Positions 17,440 to 25,869 of a stretch of 64,000 bases of DNA are shown here, piece after piece. Each line of letters begins with the position of its first letter. The first letter of the stretch is position 1. The notes beneath the pieces are model-generated. The model made no database searches. It was given only the letters and a program-made list of their open reading frames with translations, and was not told where the DNA came from. Origin of the DNA: Nocardioides ganghwensis (lineage in GTDB: Bacteria > Actinomycetota > Actinomycetes > Propionibacteriales > Nocardioidaceae); contig NZ_JACXYX010000014.1 of NCBI RefSeq assembly GCF_014779655.1, positions 1-64,000 on the forward strand. Reading direction: 5' to 3'. Both the position numbers and the translations under genes were made by a program.

Positions 17440-18252
17440 GTGAAGATCCCGTTCCGCGGCGCCCAGGCCGCGCCCCTCGACCCCACCCTGGTCGCGCCGA
17501 TGTCGACGGCGGCGCAGCCCGAGCTCACCGGCGGGCGTCGCATCGGCGTCCTCGTGCAGCACGGCTTCACCGGCAACCCGTGCTCGATGCGTCCGTGGGC
17601 CGAGGACCTGGCGGCCCGCGGGTACGCCGTGGAGATGCCGCTGCTCCCGGGCCACGGCACCCGCTGGCAGGACCTCAACAAGGTCACCTGGGCCGACTGG
17701 GTGGCCACCGTCGAGGGCGCACTCGACAAGCTCAGCGCCGAGAACGACGCGGTGGTGGCGGTCGGCCTCTCGATGGGCGGCGCGCTGTGCCTGCGGCTCG
17801 CGGCCGACCACGGCGAGGACCTCGCGGGAGTGGTGGTGGTCAACGCCGCCGTCGACACCCTGCGCAAGGACGTCAAGCTGCTCCCGGTGCTCAAGCACCT
17901 GGTGCCCGGCATGCCCGGCATCGCCAACGACATCAAGAAGCCCGGCGCCGACGAGCACGGCTACCCGACCACGCCGCTGAAGGCCGCCGCGTCGATGTTC
18001 GCCGGCTACGCCGAGCTGCGCCGCGACCTGCCGAAGATCACCATCCCGGTCCTGTTCTTCCGCTCCGCCGAGGACCACGTCGTCGACATCTCCAGCTCGC
18101 GCGCCATCAACGCCGGCCTGTCCTCGAAGGACTTCGAGGAGCGCGTGCTGGAGGACAGCTACCACGTCGCCACGCTCGACAACGACGCCCCGCGGATCTT
18201 CGCCGAGTCCGCGGAGTTCATCGAGCGGGTCACCTCGGCCGAGCGGGGATAG
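17440..18252 (+). CDS. Alpha/beta hydrolase, carboxylesterase/monoglyceride-lipase type
   Basis: A 270-aa enzyme from a GTG at 17440; upstream in-frame codons run through the REP-like element and are unlikely to be coding. Catalytic triad visible as S111 in GLSMGG, D212 in RSAEDHVVD and H242 in SYHVATL. The oxyanion region is QHGFTGNPCSMRPWAEDLAARGY, and GHGTRWQDLN is typical of Est30-like esterases that cleave short acyl esters. Followed 9 bp later by plsC, so a shared role in lipid turnover is plausible. Confidence 0.9.
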   Translation: MKIPFRGAQAAPLDPTLVAPMSTAAQPELTGGRRIGVLVQHGFTGNPCSMRPWAEDLAARGYAVEMPLLPGHGTRWQDLNKVTWADWVATVEGALDKLSAENDAVVAVGLSMGGALCLRLAADHGEDLAGVVVVNAAVDTLRKDVKLLPVLKHLVPGMPGIANDIKKPGADEHGYPTTPLKAAASMFAGYAELRRDLPKITIPVLFFRSAEDHVVDISSSRAINAGLSSKDFEERVLEDSYHVATLDNDAPRIFAESAEFIERVTSAERG

Positions 18253-18261
18253 GCTCGGTCC

Positions 18262-19032
18262 GTGCTCTATTGGTTCCTGAAGTGGATCGCCCTCGGGCCG
18301 GTGCTCCGCCTCGTCTTCCGGCCCAAGGCCTACGGTGTCGACCACGTGCCGGAGGAGGGTCCCGCGATCCTCGCGAGCAACCACCTCTCGTACGCCGACT
18401 GGCTCTTCATGCCGCTCACCCTCAACCGCCGGGTCACCTTCGTCGCCAAGGCGGAGTACTTCACCACCCCCGGCATCAAGGGCTGGTTCCAGAAGAAGTT
18501 CTTCACCGGCGCCGGACAGGTGCCCATCGACCGCTCAGGCGCCAACGCGGCCGAGGGCGCGATGAAGTCGGCGATGAAGATCCTCGCCGAGGGTGACCTG
18601 TTCGGGATCTACCCCGAGGGCACCCGCTCGCACGACGGCAAGCTCTACCGCGGCAAGACCGGTGTCGCACGCCTGGCGCTCGAGTCCGGCGCCCCGGTCA
18701 TCCCGTGCGCGGTCGTGGGCACCGACGTCGTGGCGCCCACCGGCAAGGTCTACGGCACCTGGACGCGCCCGGTCGTGCGCTTCGGCAAGCCGCTCGACTT
18801 CTCGCGCTACGCCGGCATGGAGAACGACCGCTACATCCTGCGCTCGATCACCGACGAGATCATGTACGAGATCATGCGGCTCTCGGGGCAGGAGTACGTC
18901 GACCTCTACGCCAGCAAGGCCAAGGAGCTCGACAAGGAGAAGGCCCGGCAGGCCGAGCGTGACAAGGCCGAGCGGGAGAAGGCCGAGCGCGAGAAGGCCG
19001 CCGCGGACGGGCCGGAGCAGAAGGCGTCCTGA
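18262..19032 (+). CDS. 1-acyl-sn-glycerol-3-phosphate acyltransferase (PlsC family)
   Basis: A 256-aa membrane-associated acyltransferase (GTG start). It has the catalytic HX4D motif H41-LSYA-D46 and substrate-binding E119-GTR122 in YPEGTRSHDG. It transfers an acyl group to lysophosphatidate (or a related acceptor) in phospholipid synthesis. The last 35 residues are a charged, repetitive helix (DKEKARQAERDKAEREKAE type) not needed for catalysis. Its stop codon overlaps the candidate CTG start of the next gene. Confidence 0.9.
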   Translation: MLYWFLKWIALGPVLRLVFRPKAYGVDHVPEEGPAILASNHLSYADWLFMPLTLNRRVTFVAKAEYFTTPGIKGWFQKKFFTGAGQVPIDRSGANAAEGAMKSAMKILAEGDLFGIYPEGTRSHDGKLYRGKTGVARLALESGAPVIPCAVVGTDVVAPTGKVYGTWTRPVVRFGKPLDFSRYAGMENDRYILRSITDEIMYEIMRLSGQEYVDLYASKAKELDKEKARQAERDKAEREKAEREKAAADGPEQKAS

Positions 19033-20183
19033 ACGCCCACCCACGCCCGCTGGTCACCGGGCCGCGTGCCGACTCCGCACTCGCCGTCGAGGACCGGCTC
19101 TACTCGGCGCTGGCCATCGTCCGGGTGGTCGTGACGATCAACATGGTGGGCCTCAACGCCTACCGCCGCGACAACTTCGAGCACCCCACGGTCGGCCTGC
19201 TCGTCGTCGTCGCGCTCGCCGTCTGGACGGCCGCCGCGATCTGGCTCTACCGCGACCGGGCGCGGCGCACTCCCGTCCTGCTGGTCGCCGACCTCGCGGT
19301 GGTGCTCGCGGCCCTGGCCGTCACGCCCTGGGTGAAGTCGCCCGACTTCAACGCGACGATCCCCGGCTTCTACGTGATGGGAGCGTTCTTCGCCTGGGCC
19401 ATCCACTGGCACTGGCGCGGCGGCCTGGTCGCCTCCGTGCTGATCGCAGCGTTCGACCTCCTGCCGCGGTCCGAGGTCGACCAGGGCAACTACGGCAACA
19501 CCTTCCTCGTCCTCATCGGCGGACCGATCGTCGGCTACCTGTGCGAGTCCCTGCAGCGGATGGCGCGCGAGCGTGACGCGGCCGAACGCGCGGCAGCCGC
19601 GGCGGACGAACGTACGCGGCTCGCCCGTGCGGTCCACGACGGCGTGCTGCAGGTGCTGGCGATGGTCCAACGCCAGGGCTCTGCAGCCGGAGGGGAGTGG
19701 GCCGAGCTCGGGCGCCTCGCGGGGGAGCAGGAGCGCGGACTGCGCTCGCTGATCCGGCAGCAGGACGCAGTTCCGACGGAGCCCGGGGGACTGGTGGACC
19801 TGACGGGTGCCCTCGAGGCGATGGCGACGGCCCACCCCGTACGCGTCGAGGTCGCGACCCCCGGCGGTGCCGTGCTCGTCGACGAGCACCTCGCCGCTGA
19901 GACCGTCGCCGCGGTCCGGGCGTGCCTGGACAACGTCCTGGCCCACATCGGACCCGACGCCAATGCGTGGGTCCTCGCCCAGGCCGCCCCCGAGGCGGTC
20001 ACGATCTCGGTGCGCGACGACGGCCCCGGCATCCCGCCGGGCCGGCTGGACGCGGCCGCCTCCGAGGGACGGCTCGGTGTCGCCTCCTCCATTCGCGGGC
20101 GCATCGAGGAGCTCGGCGGCACCGCCACGGTCGAGAGCGGGGAGTGGGGCACGGAGTGGGAGCTCACGGTCCCGCTAGCGTGA
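19029..20183 (+). CDS. macS: MacS-family sensor histidine kinase
   Basis: A kinase of 384 aa if started at CTG 19029, or 352 aa if started at GTG 19125. The residues before 19125 (ALAVEDRLYSALAIVRVVV) match the conserved N-terminus of MacS kinases, and no ATG, GTG or TTG exists in frame between the stop at 18960 and 19125; CTG 19029 overlaps the PlsC stop (CTGA) and has AGAAGG just upstream. Several membrane helices (DUF5931-like) precede a HisKA_3 helix with H203 (LARAVHDGVLQVLAMV) and an HATPase_c domain (DDGPGIPPGRLDAAASEGRLGVASSIRGRI). Its likely partner is the regulator at 21959-22606, three genes on. Confidence 0.85.
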   Translation: MNAHPRPLVTGPRADSALAVEDRLYSALAIVRVVVTINMVGLNAYRRDNFEHPTVGLLVVVALAVWTAAAIWLYRDRARRTPVLLVADLAVVLAALAVTPWVKSPDFNATIPGFYVMGAFFAWAIHWHWRGGLVASVLIAAFDLLPRSEVDQGNYGNTFLVLIGGPIVGYLCESLQRMARERDAAERAAAAADERTRLARAVHDGVLQVLAMVQRQGSAAGGEWAELGRLAGEQERGLRSLIRQQDAVPTEPGGLVDLTGALEAMATAHPVRVEVATPGGAVLVDEHLAAETVAAVRACLDNVLAHIGPDANAWVLAQAAPEAVTISVRDDGPGIPPGRLDAAASEGRLGVASSIRGRIEELGGTATVESGEWGTEWELTVPLA

Positions 20184-20264
20184 CCTCGCCGTTCTTGTCC
20201 GGATCCGCATTCATGGAGGACCGACAGGCGCTACCGTCGGCGAGCGTGAGACGTCGATTGTGAG

Positions 20265-20609
20265 GTGGTCGAAGTGGCTGGCGAGGTGGTGTCCGCCCAG
20301 CGGTCCAGGACCACGTGGGTCCTTGCGGCGATCGTGTGCCTCCAGGTGGCCGTGCCGGTGTGGGCCACGTGGGAGGGCGTTCCACACAAGTTCGGCTTCC
20401 ACATGTTCACTGGCTACGACCCGCTCGACGTGCAGGTCGTCGACGGCGACGGCTCCCTGGTGGACGTCGAGCTCTCCAGGTGGATCGTTGTCCCCCGGGA
20501 GGACATCGACTGGACCGTGCGCCTGCCTCCGCTGATCTGCGCGGACGTCGCCGAGGCCGCGACGGTCACGGTGCGGCAGTGGGGAACAGATCGGAAGCAG
20601 TCGTGCTGA
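20265..20609 (+). CDS. Small membrane-anchored hypothetical protein (HTTM partner)
   Basis: A 114-aa protein (GTG start) with one N-terminal helix (about 17-36, TTWVLAAIVCLQVAVPVWAT) and an exported domain with WEGVPHKFGFHMFTGYDPLDVQVVDGDG. Its stop overlaps the GTG of the HTTM gene by 7 bp and the two probably form one unit. I do not recognise a named family; W-x(4)-PHKFGFHMFTGY resembles the segment that often precedes or accompanies HTTM proteins. Function unknown. Confidence 0.65.
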   Translation: MVEVAGEVVSAQRSRTTWVLAAIVCLQVAVPVWATWEGVPHKFGFHMFTGYDPLDVQVVDGDGSLVDVELSRWIVVPREDIDWTVRLPPLICADVAEAATVTVRQWGTDRKQSC

Positions 20610-21409
20610 GGCTGGACGACGTCGTCGACGGACGCGCGCTGGCCGTCGCGCGCATCGGGATCGGCCTGTCCGGGCTCCTGAACTGTGCCGAGTCGTGGGT
20701 CGTCTTCCTGAAGGTCGAGGAACGCGGCGCCGTGGCGGTGCGGACCTGGGACTGGCTCCCCGAGGTGTCGCCGGTGGCCGCAGCCTCGATGGCGGCCGTG
20801 GGTGCGCTGGCAGCCGTGTTCGTGCTGGCCGGCTTGGGGAGCAGGATCGCGGGGGTCGTGCTGGCGGCGACGCTGGCGACGATGATGTTGCTGGAGCAGC
20901 AGACCTACAGCAACCACGTGGCACTGTCCATGTGGTGCGCCCTCTGGTTGGCCTTCTCGCACGCGGACGCGCGGTGGTCGCTGCGGAGCCGCATCGAGGG
21001 GCCGCGGGACGTCCGCGTCGCCGACCAGCTGCTCCTCATGACCCAGGTGAGCGTCGTGTACGCGTTCACAGGCCTGTTGAAGATCAACCCGGAGTTCCTG
21101 AGCGGCCGCGTGATCCAGGAGAACTCCCACCTCGCGATCTCGGACCCGCTGGCGCAGGCGATGGCGGTCGCGGCAGTGGTGACCGAAGTCGGCCTCTGCG
21201 TCGGGTTGTGGATCCCGCGGCTGCGCTGGCTCGTCGCCCTCGCCGGCGTGGGCCTGCACGCGTCCATCCCGATCGTGATGTACCAACCGCTGCCACTGGT
21301 GTCGTTCTCCATCTCAGTCGTGTTCCTCTACCCGCTCTTCTTCGCGCGGCCCGTGCCGGACCCTCACCCGGTGGTCGAGCAGGGGGTGCTCGCTAGCGTG
21401 ACCCGGTGA
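20603..21409 (+). CDS. HTTM-domain (vitamin K-dependent carboxylase-like) membrane protein
   Basis: A 268-aa polytopic protein from GTG 20603, with GGAAG five bases before it. It has about seven hydrophobic helices and the HTTM hallmarks (ALAVARIGIGLSGLLNCAESW at the start, YSNHVALSMWCALWLAFSHAD, and VYAFTGLLKINPEFLSGRVIQ). HTTM proteins share the membrane fold of gamma-glutamyl carboxylase, but bacterial members lack proof of that activity. The active-site lysines cannot be aligned by eye. Overlaps the flavin-reductase-like gene by 4 bp (GTGA). Confidence 0.82.
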   Translation: MLRLDDVVDGRALAVARIGIGLSGLLNCAESWVVFLKVEERGAVAVRTWDWLPEVSPVAAASMAAVGALAAVFVLAGLGSRIAGVVLAATLATMMLLEQQTYSNHVALSMWCALWLAFSHADARWSLRSRIEGPRDVRVADQLLLMTQVSVVYAFTGLLKINPEFLSGRVIQENSHLAISDPLAQAMAVAAVVTEVGLCVGLWIPRLRWLVALAGVGLHASIPIVMYQPLPLVSFSISVVFLYPLFFARPVPDPHPVVEQGVLASVTR

Positions 21410-21921
21410 CGATCCACACCAGCCACCCGTTCCCGACCCCCGACGACCCCGTACGCCGCCTGCGCGGACGCCTCGGGGGCGCGGTCTCGCTGTGGACGGC
21501 CGGCTCCGCCGACGACCCGGCCGGGCCGTCGGGGCTCACGGTGTCCTCGTTGCTCGTGGCGGGCGGTGAGCCCGGCCGGGTGCTCGGGCTCCTCGACCCC
21601 GATGCCGACCTCACCGAGGCGCTGCTGGACACCGGCCGTGGCGTCGTACAGCTGCTGTCGTGGGGACACCGCGAGCTGGCCGACGCCTTCGCGGGCACGA
21701 CCCCTGCACCGGGGGGTCCGTGGCGGCTGGCGGACTGGGTCGCCACCGACCACGGACCCCGTCTGGCGCAGGCTGCCGCGTGGGCACTGGTGAGCGTCGA
21801 GACGGACGTCGAGGTGGGCTGGTCGCGGCTGGTGACCTGCACGATCGACGACCTGGTCGTCGGTGACGACCCCGAGCCGCTCGTGCACCGTCGTGGGCGC
21901 TACGCCACGCCCGGCGGCTAG
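21406..21921 (+). CDS. Flavin reductase-like (FMN-binding split barrel) protein
   Basis: A 171-aa protein starting at a GTG overlapping the HTTM stop. The N-terminal GRLGGAVSLWTAGSADDPAGPSGLTVSSLLVAGGEPGRVLGLLDP and the later LLSWGHRELADAFAG resemble the flavin-reductase split-barrel fold (shorter and more divergent than DIM6-type enzymes). Flavin use is not certain. It lies 37 bp before the response regulator, and small flavin-reductase-like genes are found next to MacS/MacR pairs in related genomes as I recall. Confidence 0.7.
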   Translation: MTIHTSHPFPTPDDPVRRLRGRLGGAVSLWTAGSADDPAGPSGLTVSSLLVAGGEPGRVLGLLDPDADLTEALLDTGRGVVQLLSWGHRELADAFAGTTPAPGGPWRLADWVATDHGPRLAQAAAWALVSVETDVEVGWSRLVTCTIDDLVVGDDPEPLVHRRGRYATPGG

Positions 21922-21958
21922 GGGTCTACGCTTCCCCCATCTCTTGGGAGGGGGTGCC

Positions 21959-22606
21959 ATGGTCAGGGTGATGGTGGTCGACGACCATCCGATGTGGCGC
22001 GATGCGGTCGAGCGCGACCTGCAGGCGGCCGGTCACGAGGTCGTCGCGGTCGCGTCCAACGGACGCGAGGCGATGGCCCGCTTCCCGGCGGCGGCACCCC
22101 AGGTGGTCGTCCTCGACCTCCAGCTGCCCGATCACAGCGGGGTGCAGGTGACGAGCATGATGCTCGAGCACGACCCCACCGCGCGGGTGCTGATCCTGTC
22201 GGCCAGCGGCGAGCAGGCCGACGTGCTCGAGGCGATCAAGGCCGGCGCAACGGGCTACCTGGTCAAGTCCGCCTCCAGTGCCGAGCTCATCGACGCGGTG
22301 ACGCGCGTGGCCGACGGCGACACGGTCTTCACGCCCGGCCTCGCCGGGCTGGTGCTGGGCGAGTTCCGCCGCATCGCCGACGGACCCGCCGACGACCCGC
22401 GCGACCAGCTCACCGAGCGCGAGACAGAGATCCTCAAGATGGTCGCGACCGGCATGAGCTACAAGCAGATCGCGGCCCGCTTGGTGCTGTCGCACCGCAC
22501 CGTGCAGAACCACGTGCAGAACACCCTGCGCAAGCTCCAGATGAACAACCGCGTCCAGCTGACCCGCTGGGCGATCGAGCACGGCCTCGACGAGGACCCT
22601 GCCTGA
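21959..22606 (+). CDS. macR: MacR-type LuxR-family response regulator
   Basis: A 215-aa regulator started at ATG 21959, with GGGAGGGGG just upstream. Receiver domain: D8/D9, phospho-acceptor D53 in VVVLDLQLPDHS and K103 in YLVKSASS. C-terminal LuxR-type HTH (LTERETEILKMVATGMSYKQIAARLVLSHRTVQNHVQNTLRKLQ). Sequence is close to MacR regulators, whose kinases are MacS. In most relatives the kinase gene is adjacent; here three genes intervene. Targets unknown. Confidence 0.92.
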   Translation: MVRVMVVDDHPMWRDAVERDLQAAGHEVVAVASNGREAMARFPAAAPQVVVLDLQLPDHSGVQVTSMMLEHDPTARVLILSASGEQADVLEAIKAGATGYLVKSASSAELIDAVTRVADGDTVFTPGLAGLVLGEFRRIADGPADDPRDQLTERETEILKMVATGMSYKQIAARLVLSHRTVQNHVQNTLRKLQMNNRVQLTRWAIEHGLDEDPA

Positions 22607-22616
22607 TCGACGAGGT

Positions 22617-22907
22617 CTACCCCGTCCGGCGGCGTGCTGCGGTGTGCAGCCGGGCTCCCGCGCCGACGCCCGCTGCCACGGCTGCCAGGGCCACCATGCC
22701 GAGGAACACGGGCTCGCGTTCGGCCTCTCCGGAGGACGCGACGCTGTGAGAGCCGGCCGCCGTCCCGACCGGGCCGGGCACGGCCGGGGCGGCGGAGACC
22801 CGGGCGGGCAGGAGGGCCTGCGCCTCTGAGCTCGCTCCCTCGCTGGCGGTGCTCAGGCCCAGCACCGCGAACAGTGCGGCCAGGCACGAGAGAACCAGTC
22901 GACGCAT
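22617..22907 (-). CDS. Small secreted or membrane-anchored hypothetical protein
   Basis: A 96-aa protein with a signal peptide (about 1-25, RRLVLSCLAALFAVLGLSTASEG), an Ala/Pro/Ser-rich middle and a hydrophobic C-terminal helix (about 68-88, VFLGMVALAAVAAGVGAGARL) followed by a basic tail. That layout (signal, short extracellular part, helix, Arg-rich end) suits a type I membrane protein on the outer face. No recognisable family. Convergent with macR, 10 bp from its stop. Confidence 0.6.
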   Translation of the reverse strand: MRRLVLSCLAALFAVLGLSTASEGASSEAQALLPARVSAAPAVPGPVGTAAGSHSVASSGEAEREPVFLGMVALAAVAAGVGAGARLHTAARRRTG

Positions 22908-23041
22908 CTGCCTTCACCCCCCGTGGAGCGCTCCCTGACAGGGGAGCTCTCTCCACCAGAACACCGGGGTGGGGGTGCCTCAACCCCGATATCGGGTACG
23001 CCCGGAGGGGCCGTACCCAGGCGGGGGTAGGTTGCCTCGCC

Positions 23042-23488
23042 ATGGAGGTCGAGTGGCGGGTGGCAACCTCCTCGGACGCCGTCGCGCTGCGCGACCTGGA
23101 GCGCTCCGCGAGCCGGGTGGGGCTGGCCCACGTGTTCGGCGAGCTGCCCTACCCGGACGACGACGTGCTCGCCCGGTGGGTCCTCCTGCTCGACGACCCT
23201 GAGGTCACGGTCGAGGTGGTCGAGGACGAGCACGGCCTCGTGGCGCTGGTGGCCCACGACGGCTCAACCCTGCGCCACCTCGCCGTCCGTCCCGACCACT
23301 GGGGCGAGGGGCTGGCGCGTGAGGCCTTCGCCCGCGCCGAGGCCGCGGGCGCGCGGCGGCTGTGGGTGCTGGAGGCCAACGGGCGGGCACGCCGGCTGTA
23401 CGAGTCACTGGGGTGGCGGCCGAGCGGGACCACCCAGGAGTGCCCCTGGCGCCCGTACCCGACCGAGGTCGAGTACGCCGCTCCCTAG
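23042..23488 (+). CDS. GNAT-family N-acetyltransferase
   Basis: A 148-aa acetyl-CoA-dependent acyltransferase from ATG 23042. Motif A is visible as LRHLAVRPDHWGEGLAREAFARAEAAGARRLWVLEANGRARRLYESLGW, with the acetyl-CoA pyrophosphate loop in H-W-G-E-G-L-A and the C-terminal RLYESLGWRPSG. Acceptor substrate cannot be read from the sequence. It stands 9 bp before a helical protein of unknown function. Confidence 0.85.
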   Translation: MEVEWRVATSSDAVALRDLERSASRVGLAHVFGELPYPDDDVLARWVLLLDDPEVTVEVVEDEHGLVALVAHDGSTLRHLAVRPDHWGEGLAREAFARAEAAGARRLWVLEANGRARRLYESLGWRPSGTTQECPWRPYPTEVEYAAP

Positions 23489-23497
23489 GATCGGGGC

Positions 23498-24403
23498 ATG
23501 CCCGACTCGCGGTCCGACCCGCTGCTGGAGATCGCCGACGACCTCTACGCGCTGCCGCTCGCCGACTTCACGCCGGCGCGCGACGCAATGGCCAAGGAGC
23601 ACAAGGCCGACAAGGCGCTCGCTGCCGCGATCAAGGGTCTGCGCAAGGCGTCGGTCGCGGCGTGGATGGTGAACCTGCTCGTCCGGCGCGACCCCGACCA
23701 GGTGGACCAGGTGCTCGCGGTCGGCGAGGCGCTGCGCGACGCGCAGGAGAACCTCGACGCCACGCAGCTTCGGGAGTTCACCAAGCAGCGGCGGCAGCTG
23801 ACCGCGTCGGTCACGACCGCCGCCCGGCGAATGGCCCGCGAGGAGGGCGTACGGACCACGCAGTCGGTCGCCGACCAGGTGGAGGCCACGCTGACGGCGG
23901 CGATGCTCGAGCCCGATGCCGCAAGGGCGGTGCGCAGCGGGCTGCTCGTGACGTCGCTGAGCGCCACCGGTCTCGGCGACCTCGACCTCACCGGTGCCGT
24001 GGCGGCACCGGAAGCCCTCGGCTTCACTGCGCGCGCCCGCCCGGTGGCGGCGCCCGACCCGACGCAGCGGCCCCAGCTCCACGTCGTGCCCGACCCGGAC
24101 GCGGACGTGAAGGCGAGGGCAGCGGCGGACGAGCGGCTCGCCGAGGCGAGGGCGGTGCTCAAGGAGGCCGAGAAGGAGCACCGGGCGGCACGCCGGTCGG
24201 TGGAGAAGCTCCAGGCGCGGACCCTCCAGCTCCAGTCCGAGCTCGACGAGCTCCGGAGCCGGGTCGCGGCGCTCGAGGACACGCTCGAGGAGGTCGACGA
24301 CGAGCTCAGCGAGGCCGAGGCCGCGCAGGCGGAGGCCGAGGAGGCCGTCGACGAGGCGCGGGTCGAGGTCGAGTCGGCGCGCGAGGCCCGCGACGGGCTC
24401 TAG
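23498..24403 (+). CDS. Conserved actinobacterial protein with C-terminal coiled coil, function unknown
   Basis: A 301-aa cytoplasmic protein. The N-terminal half is helical (DDLYALPLADFTPARDAMAKEHKADKALAAAIKGLRKASVAAWMVNLLVRR), a form I recall in other actinobacterial hypothetical proteins. Residues about 205-298 are a long Glu/Ala/Arg-rich coiled coil (VEKLQARTLQLQSELDELRSRV). No catalytic motif. It overlaps the convergent glycerol kinase gene by 4 bp. Confidence 0.75.
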   Translation: MPDSRSDPLLEIADDLYALPLADFTPARDAMAKEHKADKALAAAIKGLRKASVAAWMVNLLVRRDPDQVDQVLAVGEALRDAQENLDATQLREFTKQRRQLTASVTTAARRMAREEGVRTTQSVADQVEATLTAAMLEPDAARAVRSGLLVTSLSATGLGDLDLTGAVAAPEALGFTARARPVAAPDPTQRPQLHVVPDPDADVKARAAADERLAEARAVLKEAEKEHRAARRSVEKLQARTLQLQSELDELRSRVAALEDTLEEVDDELSEAEAAQAEAEEAVDEARVEVESAREARDGL

Positions 24404-25869
24404 TCGGCCCATCCCTTCGAGCGCTCGACCGCCTTGCTCCAGAGGGCGTACGCCGCGTCGAGGGCCGCGCGGTCGCCCGCTGGCTCGAACCTGCGGTCCA
24501 GCGCCCAGGTGTCGCGGAGCTCGTCGGTCGAGGACCAGGTGCCGGTGCCGAGGCCGGCGAGGAACGCGGCCCCCAGCGCGGTCGTCTCCACGATCTCGGG
24601 ACGCTCGACCGCCCGGCCGACCTGGTCGGCCTGGAACTGGCACAGCAGGTCGTTGGCCGCGGCGCCGCCGTCCACGCGCAGCGTGGTGAGCTCGGGCAGG
24701 GTCTCGAGCACGTCGCGGACCTCGAAGGCGATGGCCTCGAGCGTGGCGCGTACGAGGTGGGCGCGGGTGGTGCCGCGGGTGATGCCGATGATCGTGCCGC
24801 GGGCGTGGGGATCCCAGTGCGGGGCGCCCAGGCCCGTCAGCGCGGGCACGAAGACGACGCCGTCGGTGTCCTCGACGGTCGCGGCGATGGCGGCGGTCTC
24901 GGCGGCGTTGCCGACGATCTGGAGCCCGTCGCGCAGCCACTGCACCGCGGCGCCGGTGACGAAGATCGCCCCCTCCAGCGCATAGGTCATCTGGCCGTCG
25001 GGGGAGCGCCACGCGGCGGTGGAGAGCAGCCCGGCGTCACTGCGCACGACCCGACCGCCGGTGTTGGTGAGGATGAAGGAGCCGGTGCCGTAGGTGCACT
25101 TGGACTCGCCCTCCTCGAAGCACGTCTGCCCGAACAGCGCCGACTGCTGGTCGCCCGCGATGCCGGCGATCGGCAGGGAGAGGCCGAGGAACGACTTCGG
25201 GTCGGTGGGGGCGACCTCGCCCCAGTTGGGCACCAGGTCGGGCAGCGCGTCGCGCGGCACCCCGAAGAGCCCGCACAGCTCGTCGGACCAGTCGCCCGCC
25301 TCGAGGTCGAAGAGCAACGTGCGGCAGGCGTTGGAGACGTCGGTGACGTGCCAGGTGCCGCGGGTCATCCGGGCGATGAGGTAGGAGTCGACGGTGCCCA
25401 CGGCGTACCGGCCGGACTCGACCAGCGCCCAGGTGTGCGGCTCGTTCTCGGCGAGCCAGGTGAGCTTGGTGCCGGAGAAGTAGGGGTCGAGCCGCAGGCC
25501 GGTGAGCTCGGCGACGCGCTCCTCGTGGCCGTCGGCGCGCAGCCGATCGCAGATGTCGGCCGTACGCCGGTCCTGCCACACGATGGCGCGGCGCGGGGAG
25601 CCCAGGGTCTCGCGGTCCCACAGCACCACCGTCTCGCGCTGGTTGGTGATGCCGACCGCGGTGAGCTCGTCGGCGTCCACCTTGGTGAGCACCTCGCGGG
25701 TCGCCTCCAGCGTGGCCTGCCAGATCTCCTCGGCGGAGTGCTCGACCCACCCGGGCTGTGGGAAGTGCTGGCGGAACTCCTGGTAGCCCTTGGCCTGGAT
25801 GCGGCCGTCGGGCGTGACCACGACCGCCGTCACGCCCGTCGTGCCGGCGTCGATCGCGAGGACGCTCAT
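24400..25869 (-). CDS. glpK: Glycerol kinase
   Basis: A 489-aa FGGY-family kinase converting glycerol and ATP to glycerol 3-phosphate. Clear motifs: N-terminal phosphate loop LAIDAGTTGVTAVVV, glycerol-binding AVGITNQRETVVLWDRETL and FSGTKLTWL, IAGDQQSALFGQTCFEEGESKCTYGTGSF, and ARGTIIGITRGTTRAHLVRATLEAIAFEVRDVL. Length is normal. The start overlaps the DUF1028 stop by 4 bp. No glycerol uptake facilitator or GlpD gene is present here. Confidence 0.96.
   Translation of the reverse strand: MSVLAIDAGTTGVTAVVVTPDGRIQAKGYQEFRQHFPQPGWVEHSAEEIWQATLEATREVLTKVDADELTAVGITNQRETVVLWDRETLGSPRRAIVWQDRRTADICDRLRADGHEERVAELTGLRLDPYFSGTKLTWLAENEPHTWALVESGRYAVGTVDSYLIARMTRGTWHVTDVSNACRTLLFDLEAGDWSDELCGLFGVPRDALPDLVPNWGEVAPTDPKSFLGLSLPIAGIAGDQQSALFGQTCFEEGESKCTYGTGSFILTNTGGRVVRSDAGLLSTAAWRSPDGQMTYALEGAIFVTGAAVQWLRDGLQIVGNAAETAAIAATVEDTDGVVFVPALTGLGAPHWDPHARGTIIGITRGTTRAHLVRATLEAIAFEVRDVLETLPELTTLRVDGGAAANDLLCQFQADQVGRAVERPEIVETTALGAAFLAGLGTGTWSSTDELRDTWALDRRFEPAGDRAALDAAYALWSKAVERSKGWAD

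Noticed and set aside
15628..18384. Single 918-codon protein on the minus strand
   Set aside because: Only the last 411 residues match TIGR00300; the upstream part overlaps the esterase and a small membrane gene.
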